This document shows, piece by piece, positions 6,025 through 9,871 of a stretch of 9,871 nucleotides of DNA (position 1 is its first letter; each line of letters begins with the position of its first letter). Origin of the DNA: Promethearchaeota archaeon (GTDB taxonomy: Archaea > Asgardarchaeota > Lokiarchaeia > Sigyniarchaeales > SOKP01). The notes below the pieces were generated by a model that saw nothing but the letters and a program-made list of their open reading frames with translations, was not told where the DNA came from and made no database searches. Location of the stretch: the NCBI GenBank assembly GCA_019894815.1, contig JAGXNU010000066.1, positions 1 to 9,871 on the forward strand, read 5' to 3'. The position numbers and the translations under genes were made by a program.

Positions 6025-6045
6025 TTAATCATCCTTTTTTTGATT

Positions 6046-6639
6046 TTAAAAATATTCTAATTCTAATTTATTTACAATTTCTACTCCAAAATTACTTTTT
6101 AAGAAATATTGAGCTTCAGCTTTAGAAACATAATGGTGTTTTGGCACTTTAGCTTTTTGTTTTCTTCTATACTTTACTCTCATCCCATGTCTAACTATCC
6201 TTCCTACAACATCCAATCCGAAAATTCCAATTAAATTATCATATTCTACTCCCGGGATGGTTATGTGTTCAGTTATGCCAAATCCAAAGTTTCCAAAATT
6301 ATCAAAACTTTTACGTAAGATTTTATTATTATTAACAATTAGCAACCTCTTTAGAAGCTTTCCAGCTTCATCTCCTCTCACAGTGACTTTAGTGCCTATT
6401 GGTCGGCCTTTCCTCAAGTTAAATTCCTTTACATTTTTCTTTGATATTGTTTTTACGGCTTTCATTCCAGAGATTGTTTCTAACACTGTTGAGGCTTTTT
6501 CTAATTCTTCTCCTCCGCTTCCCATGCCTATATTTAGCACAATTTTCTCTAAAAATGGTTTTTTCATGGGGTTTTTCCATAATTCTTCAAATTGTGTTAC
6601 TCCAACAACTTTAGATTTTTTCTTTGATGTAGATGACAT
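6046..6639 (-). CDS. rpl5: Large-subunit ribosomal protein uL5 with N-terminal extension
   Basis: A 197-residue archaeal uL5 (eukaryotic L11), which with uL18 anchors 5S rRNA in the central protuberance. The core begins NPMKKPFLEKIVLNIGMGSG (about residues 23-42), matching the family's N-P-M...EK...NIG start, and runs through FGNFGFGITEHI and GMRVKYRRKQKAKVP. The first 22 residues, with SKKKSKVVGVTQFEELWK, are an extension past the usual start. ATG at 6639 has a modest AGAGATT upstream, whereas the internal Met25 lacks any Shine-Dalgarno, so I keep the long form. eS4 ends 24 nt upstream. Confidence 0.95.
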   Translation of the reverse strand: MSSTSKKKSKVVGVTQFEELWKNPMKKPFLEKIVLNIGMGSGGEELEKASTVLETISGMKAVKTISKKNVKEFNLRKGRPIGTKVTVRGDEAGKLLKRLLIVNNNKILRKSFDNFGNFGFGITEHITIPGVEYDNLIGIFGLDVVGRIVRHGMRVKYRRKQKAKVPKHHYVSKAEAQYFLKSNFGVEIVNKLELEYF

Positions 6640-6663
6640 TTGATAATCTCTCTATAATTTTAT

Positions 6664-7416
6664 TTATATAATTGATGGTAAATTTATCTCTGCTTGTTCT
6701 TCTCCAATAATAAAAGTATAATCATAAAGTGTTTCTGTATGATCAGAATCATGTTGAATGGATACGGTACTTGCTTTAGGACCAAATCGTTTAAGTATAT
6801 TAATTATCTTCCCAACTTGACCAATATTTTTTCCTGACATGATAATTGCTAGATTACCTTCCTTAAATCTATACACTTTAAGTATTTCTTGTTCAGGAAC
6901 CGAAATTTTCAATACATCCATTCTTTTATAAATATCTTCTTTAGGATTTTTTGGATCTTTAACAGTAATAAGAATATTACGTCCATCATGAAGATTTAAT
7001 TGAATATGTCCACCTTTAATTGTGGTTTTTTCGTCAATCCTACATAATTTGTAAATGCTCTCCTCTGCTGATATTTCATGTAAAATCAACCCGTGATGAG
7101 AATCAGGTAATATCCGGTAATGAGTATTTATTTTTTCAATACTTAGGACATCCATTAATCCTAGAGGAAACGCTTTATCCTTTATCGTCCGTCCATCAAC
7201 TTTAAAATAGCCTAAACCAATTAATTTTTTAGCTTCACGATAATTGTCAACTATTTTTAGATGATCTCTTATAATGTGTAATAGGGTTAAAGAAAATCTT
7301 TTTGTGTGAGGACCAGGTGATGGGTTTACGAAGAACGTTCCATGCTTTCGTTTTAATTGCATGTACTTTGGGGTATTAAATCTTTTTAATGTTTTCTTTC
7401 CTCCGTGCCTAGCCAT
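6664..7416 (-). CDS. rps4e: Small-subunit ribosomal protein eS4
   Basis: A 250-residue eS4, a small-subunit protein found in archaea and eukaryotes and not in bacteria. It starts with MARHGGKKTLKRFNTPKYM and carries an S4-type RNA-binding domain at about residues 43-95 (REAKKLIGLGYFKVDGRTIKD), followed by a central domain (GGHIQLNLHDGRNILIT). A KOW motif is seen at about 187-215 (GNLAIIMSGKNIGQVGKIINI). The length is normal for archaea. The start TAATG overlaps the uL24 stop by 1 nt, and a strong GGAGAGG precedes it. The uL24-eS4-uL5 order is diagnostic of archaeal spc operons. Confidence 0.97.
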   Translation of the reverse strand: MARHGGKKTLKRFNTPKYMQLKRKHGTFFVNPSPGPHTKRFSLTLLHIIRDHLKIVDNYREAKKLIGLGYFKVDGRTIKDKAFPLGLMDVLSIEKINTHYRILPDSHHGLILHEISAEESIYKLCRIDEKTTIKGGHIQLNLHDGRNILITVKDPKNPKEDIYKRMDVLKISVPEQEILKVYRFKEGNLAIIMSGKNIGQVGKIINILKRFGPKASTVSIQHDSDHTETLYDYTFIIGEEQAEINLPSII

Positions 7417-7844
7417 TAAATTTCCTCTCCTTTTTCTTTTTTAGGTCCTTTTAATTCTTCAGTTCCAAATCCGTATAAAGCTTTCCTTTCAATAATACGC
7501 CCTCTCCAAGGGTCCATTTTTCGTTCCTCGCTAAACTTAGTTATTATGAGTTTTGAAATATGAATGGATGGATGAAATTGTGTTCCATCATTTTTATCAA
7601 AAACGCATTCTTTCACTTGAACTCTTTGATTGTTCATTACCGCGATGATTACTCCTTCAAAATCTTTAAACTCCCCACGTAACACTCTAACATCATCTCC
7701 CACCCTTAAGGGTAATTTTTTAATTCCATACTCTTCTCGCAAGAAATCTGCTACACGTGTGGATAATAATTTTGATCGTTGATCATTTCTATAATTATAT
7801 AGTGCTTTTCTTTGCTTTCTAGGTTGTGATGATTTAACTTTCAT
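7416..7844 (-). CDS. rpl24: Large-subunit ribosomal protein uL24
   Basis: A uL24 of the archaeal/eukaryotic (L26) type, located near the peptide exit tunnel and among the first to join 23S rRNA. It begins MKVKSSQPRKQRKALYNY, matching the archaeal consensus, and has the KOW core LRVGDDVRVLRGEFKDFEGV. The tail (KMDPWRGRIIERKALYG) is also family-typical. A longer reading to ATG at 7862 (148 residues, overlapping the uL14 stop as ATGA) is possible, but no Shine-Dalgarno precedes it. The ATG at 7844 has GAAGTGA at 7850-7856 and fits homologue N-termini, so I choose 142 residues. Confidence 0.95.
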   Translation of the reverse strand: MKVKSSQPRKQRKALYNYRNDQRSKLLSTRVADFLREEYGIKKLPLRVGDDVRVLRGEFKDFEGVIIAVMNNQRVQVKECVFDKNDGTQFHPSIHISKLIITKFSEERKMDPWRGRIIERKALYGFGTEELKGPKKEKGEEI

Positions 7845-7849
7845 ATTAT

Positions 7850-7856
7850 TCACTTC
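7850..7856 (-). promoter_or_regulatory. Shine-Dalgarno deciding the uL24 start
   Basis: GAAGTGA on the minus strand lies 5 nt before ATG 7844-7842 and differs by one base from GAGGTGA. It favours the shorter uL24 over the ATG at 7862, which has no such motif. The uL14 stop is just upstream. Confidence 0.6.
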
Positions 7857-7858
7857 TC

Positions 7859-8284
7859 TCATATTATTAGTGATGATATTGATGCTAATCGGGGAAATCT
7901 TTCTGCGGCTTCTCTCGCGATTGGTCCCCTTATTTCTGTTCCTTTTGGATCTCCTTCTTTTGAGATTATAACCCCAGCATTATCTTCAAAACATAGACGA
8001 GTTCCATCAACTCGTCTGAAAATCATCTTTTGTCTTACAATGACTGCTTTCAAGATATTTCCACGCAATTCAGGTCGACCCTTTTTAATAGTTACCGTAC
8101 AAACAGAACCTACAGTAGCTTTAGGCAATCTTCGTATTCTGGTTTTAGAATGATCTACATTGATAATTTGAGCTATCTTTGCTCCCGAATTATCTGTAAT
8201 AAGAATTTTAGTGCCATTTTGAACGCCATAACTCGTTCGGGGCATAGAAATTTTCTTTGCACCTGCCTTTCTCCTTGTACCCAT
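7859..8284 (-). CDS. rpl14: Large-subunit ribosomal protein uL14
   Basis: A 141-residue uL14 (eukaryotic L23), which lies at the subunit interface and contacts 16S rRNA. Its conserved five-stranded barrel shows NGTKILITDNSGAKIAQIIN, then AVIVRQKMIFRRVDG and FEDNAGVIISKEGDPKGTEI, ending with RGPIAREAAERFPRLASI. The length fits archaeal forms, which have an N-terminal extension relative to bacteria. The ATG at 8284 directly abuts the uS17 stop (TAAATG), and GAGGGGCGGAT lies just upstream, so coupling with uS17 is likely. Confidence 0.97.
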   Translation of the reverse strand: MGTRRKAGAKKISMPRTSYGVQNGTKILITDNSGAKIAQIINVDHSKTRIRRLPKATVGSVCTVTIKKGRPELRGNILKAVIVRQKMIFRRVDGTRLCFEDNAGVIISKEGDPKGTEIRGPIAREAAERFPRLASISSLII

Positions 8285-8635
8285 TTAATCCGCCCCTCTT
8301 GATACTTTATCTAGCACAATAAATGATTTTGTTTTTGAAAGTTTTCGACTCTCACCTACTCTGACTAAATCCCCTAAATTTATCTCATTTTTTAAACATA
8401 GGGGTAAATGACATGAAAGTCGAGAATTACGCCTTTCATATCGCTGATATTTCTTAATGAATTGAACATAATCTTGTCTAATTATTACTGTATTTTTAGA
8501 TTTCTTACTTACTACCACTCCTTGAGTGATCTTTCCCCTAATCCTTGTAGTTCCGTGGAAAGGGCAATCATTATCTCCACATTCTTTTGCAGTGGGAGGT
8601 GTTATTCCGGGAATTCCTATATTTCTAATACTCAT
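8285..8635 (-). CDS. rps17: Small-subunit ribosomal protein uS17
   Basis: A 116-residue archaeal/eukaryotic-type uS17 (eukaryotic S11), an OB-fold protein that binds the 5' domain of 16S rRNA. The N-terminal arm has the characteristic archaeal NIGIPGITPPTAKECGDNDC followed by PFHG, with Cys19 and Cys24. The OB-fold core has GKITQGVVVSKKSKNTVIIR, then YERRNSRLSCHLP and INLGDLVRVGESR. The length is normal. GAGAAGAT lies just before the ATG, which follows the Rpp29 stop by 1 nt. Confidence 0.97.
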   Translation of the reverse strand: MSIRNIGIPGITPPTAKECGDNDCPFHGTTRIRGKITQGVVVSKKSKNTVIIRQDYVQFIKKYQRYERRNSRLSCHLPLCLKNEINLGDLVRVGESRKLSKTKSFIVLDKVSRGAD

Positions 8636-8636
8636 T

Positions 8637-8933
8637 TTATCTTCTCAACCGTTTTTTCTTTTTTAAGCTTCTCAATCTATTTTCTGGAACACCAATGATT
8701 TTGGATCCATTTAATTCAAGTAATCCATCTTCAAGCTTAATTCTAAATACATAATCCTTCTTAACTAATTTTTTAATAATATTATCTTTCTTGATATGTA
8801 ACATATTTTTTGTATCATCAATGACAACCCCAATATCTGAAAAATCCCCTTGATCCTTGGATTTATGTCTTGCTAACACTTGGAAACCAATGAGATCGTG
8901 ATAAATCAAATATGTTGGTTCAATCATCATCAT
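8637..8933 (-). CDS. rnp1: Ribonuclease P protein component Rpp29 (Rnp1/Pop4 family)
   Basis: A 98-residue protein whose sequence and place (between uL29 and uS17) identify it as archaeal Rpp29/Pop4, a protein subunit of RNase P that pairs with Rpp21 and helps cleave tRNA 5' leaders. The family's Sm-like barrel is visible in YHDLIGFQVLARHKSKD, IGVVIDDTKNMLHIK and LLELNGSKIIGVPENRLRS, with a basic tail KKKKRLRR. Three ATG codons (MMM) are possible. GAGG lies 4-10 nt upstream, and the first ATG overlaps the uL29 stop as ATGA, so translation is coupled to uL29. Which Met is used cannot be decided. No SUI1 gene separates it from uL29. Confidence 0.93.
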   Translation of the reverse strand: MMMIEPTYLIYHDLIGFQVLARHKSKDQGDFSDIGVVIDDTKNMLHIKKDNIIKKLVKKDYVFRIKLEDGLLELNGSKIIGVPENRLRSLKKKKRLRR

Positions 8934-9127
8934 TTTTCCTCATTTTTAACTGTTAATACTCTGGCTATCTGTCTTTTAAGCATTTTAGCCTTAGCGGGAT
9001 TATCTGAAAGCCCACCTCCAGTTTGCATGCTATAAAGCATCATTAACTCCTCGCGTAAACTGATTAAGGTTCTTTCCCTTTCCCTTTCATCCATTTCTCG
9101 GATTTTTTCAGCGGTAATAATATCCAT
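8930..9127 (-). CDS. rpl29: Large-subunit ribosomal protein uL29
   Basis: A 65-residue uL29 (eukaryotic L35), a coiled-coil hairpin at the tunnel exit where it contacts nascent-chain factors such as SRP. The two helices read AEKIREMDERERERTLISLR and KAKMLKRQIARVLTVKNEEK, separated by the family-typical loop (MLYSMQTGGGLSDNPAK). The length is normal. AGTGAG lies close to the ATG at 9127. Its stop TGA overlaps the first start of Rpp29. A 45-nt AT-rich spacer precedes it. Confidence 0.95.
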   Translation of the reverse strand: MDIITAEKIREMDERERERTLISLREELMMLYSMQTGGGLSDNPAKAKMLKRQIARVLTVKNEEK

Positions 9128-9172
9128 TTTAACTCACTAAATTTTAAATATTAATTTTTTATTAATTATTTA
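9128..9172 (-). other. AT-rich spacer between uS3 and uL29
   Basis: This 45-nt spacer is the longest gap in the operon and is almost entirely A and T. Read on the minus strand, it contains three ATTAATA elements, then ATATTTAAAATTT. It could carry an internal TATA-like promoter or an mRNA-processing site, but the sequence alone does not show which, or whether it is simply a spacer. Confidence 0.4.
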
Positions 9173-9871
9173 TTAATTATTATCTTTAACCTCATCATCC
9201 GGTTTTAACGAGATTTCTGAGATATCTTCTTCATCCACTTTATCAAGTAATTCCTTATCCTCGACTGAGAGCTCAATATCCTCTTCTTCCTCAATCTTAT
9301 ACTCAACCCGAGTTTTAGCCAATTTTGCTTCTGCTTTTGCTTGAGCTTTTGATAACAAATCCCTTTTTAATGTTACAGTATCTCCCATTCTGGTATCTGC
9401 TCTCATTATTTTCACGATGATTCCTAGCGTTCCAGATTTTTGGACACATTGAGCAACTCCTTTATCAACACCTTCTTGAGCGGGTTGACCTGATTTAGAC
9501 ATGGTTCCAGCTCTAAATATTTGGGTTCTAGCCCTTTGGCTGGTGACCTTGCCAGAAACGATAATTTCAACACCTCTCGCTTCACCAGAATCCATGACTT
9601 TTCGTAGAATATAATATCCTGCCCTTCTGAAATGGCGTCCTCGGTCTAATGAATACGCTAAGCGTTCTGCCATAATTTGTGCGTTAACATCAGGATTTTG
9701 GACCTCTTCGACCTCTATCTGGGGCATTTCGAGCCCAAAACGTTCTTGAAGGATATCTGTAATCTCTTGTATCCTTTTCCCCCCCTTTCCTATTACAAGT
9801 CCTGGACGGGACGTCCGGAGTGTTATTCTAACGCCAAGAGGTGTTTTCTGAATATCAACACCTGCAAATCC
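9173..9871 (-). CDS. rps3: Small-subunit ribosomal protein uS3, N-terminus outside window
   Basis: The frame is open from the window edge through to the stop at 9173, giving 232 visible residues; the first part of the gene is missing. The first visible residues (GFAGVDIQKTPLGVRITLRT) lead into the KH-domain GXXG loop SRPGLVIGKGGKRIQEI, which binds single-stranded RNA at the mRNA entry site. The C-terminal S3 domain shows YILRKVMDSGEARGVEIIVS and GIIVKIMRADTRMGDTV. The protein ends with an acidic tail of about 40 residues (IEEEEDIELSVEDKELLDK and onward to DEVKDNN), as in many archaeal uS3 proteins. Internal Met at 9727 is not the real start because the frame is open upstream. Confidence 0.96.
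   Translation of the reverse strand, partial: GFAGVDIQKTPLGVRITLRTSRPGLVIGKGGKRIQEITDILQERFGLEMPQIEVEEVQNPDVNAQIMAERLAYSLDRGRHFRRAGYYILRKVMDSGEARGVEIIVSGKVTSQRARTQIFRAGTMSKSGQPAQEGVDKGVAQCVQKSGTLGIIVKIMRADTRMGDTVTLKRDLLSKAQAKAEAKLAKTRVEYKIEEEEDIELSVEDKELLDKVDEEDISEISLKPDDEVKDNN

Noticed and set aside
8925..8933. CAT triplet run as a short tandem repeat
   Set aside because: It is simply three consecutive Met codons at the start of Rpp29, too short to count as a repeat.
9173..9727. uS3 starting at the Met at 9727 as a complete 184-residue protein
   Set aside because: The frame stays open to the window edge and encodes the KH domain VIGKGG motif, so 9727 is internal.
1..9871. CRISPR array, tRNA, rRNA, insertion sequence or toxin-antitoxin pair
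   Set aside because: I see no regularly spaced repeats, no tRNA-like cloverleaf, no transposase motifs and no short paired genes; the coding space is fully taken by recognised genes.

Overview
The window is archaeal chromosomal DNA, AT-rich (about one third G+C by eye). About 85% of it is one long minus-strand ribosomal-protein operon, the archaeal S10/spc/alpha-type cluster. Archaea-specific members in their usual places (eS4, eL32, eL19 and the RNase P protein Rpp29/Rnp1) rule out a bacterium. The AT-richness, and the resemblance of the two leftmost genes to protein types I associate with Asgard (Promethearchaeota/Lokiarchaeia-like) genomes, suggest that lineage. This is inference and not proven by the window.

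Ribosomal operon, in transcription order from position 9871 down to 1635 on the minus strand: uS3 (5' end outside the window), uL29, Rpp29, uS17, uL14, uL24, eS4, uL5, uS14, uS8, uL6, eL32, eL19, uL18, uS5, uL30, uL15. Genes overlap by 1 to 4 nt or are separated by short gaps, and most have a Shine-Dalgarno-like sequence. Several stop codons overlap the next gene's start or Shine-Dalgarno, which suggests translational coupling. uS14 (5875-6024) is only 49 codons long and is easy to miss. Two genes (eL32 and uL18) are best read with TTG starts. uL24 and uL30 probably start downstream of the longest possible start. No SUI1-type factor sits between uL29 and Rpp29. secY, which commonly follows uL15 in archaea, is absent.

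Left of the operon, 67 nt with two hairpins separate uL15 from a convergent plus-strand gene (917-1567). That gene encodes a polytopic membrane protein resembling an ECF-transporter substrate-binding (S) component. Divergent from it, across a 234-nt spacer (683-916), is the start of a secreted, sequon-rich protein on the minus strand (682 to beyond position 1). The spacer holds two near-identical palindromes (TAGGAAAYTTRTCCTA) and a third degenerate copy. This is the most interesting non-canonical signal: a candidate shared operator controlling an uptake protein and a surface protein.

Most of the window is well-known translation machinery. I see no CRISPR array, tRNA, rRNA, insertion sequence or clearly new multi-gene system.
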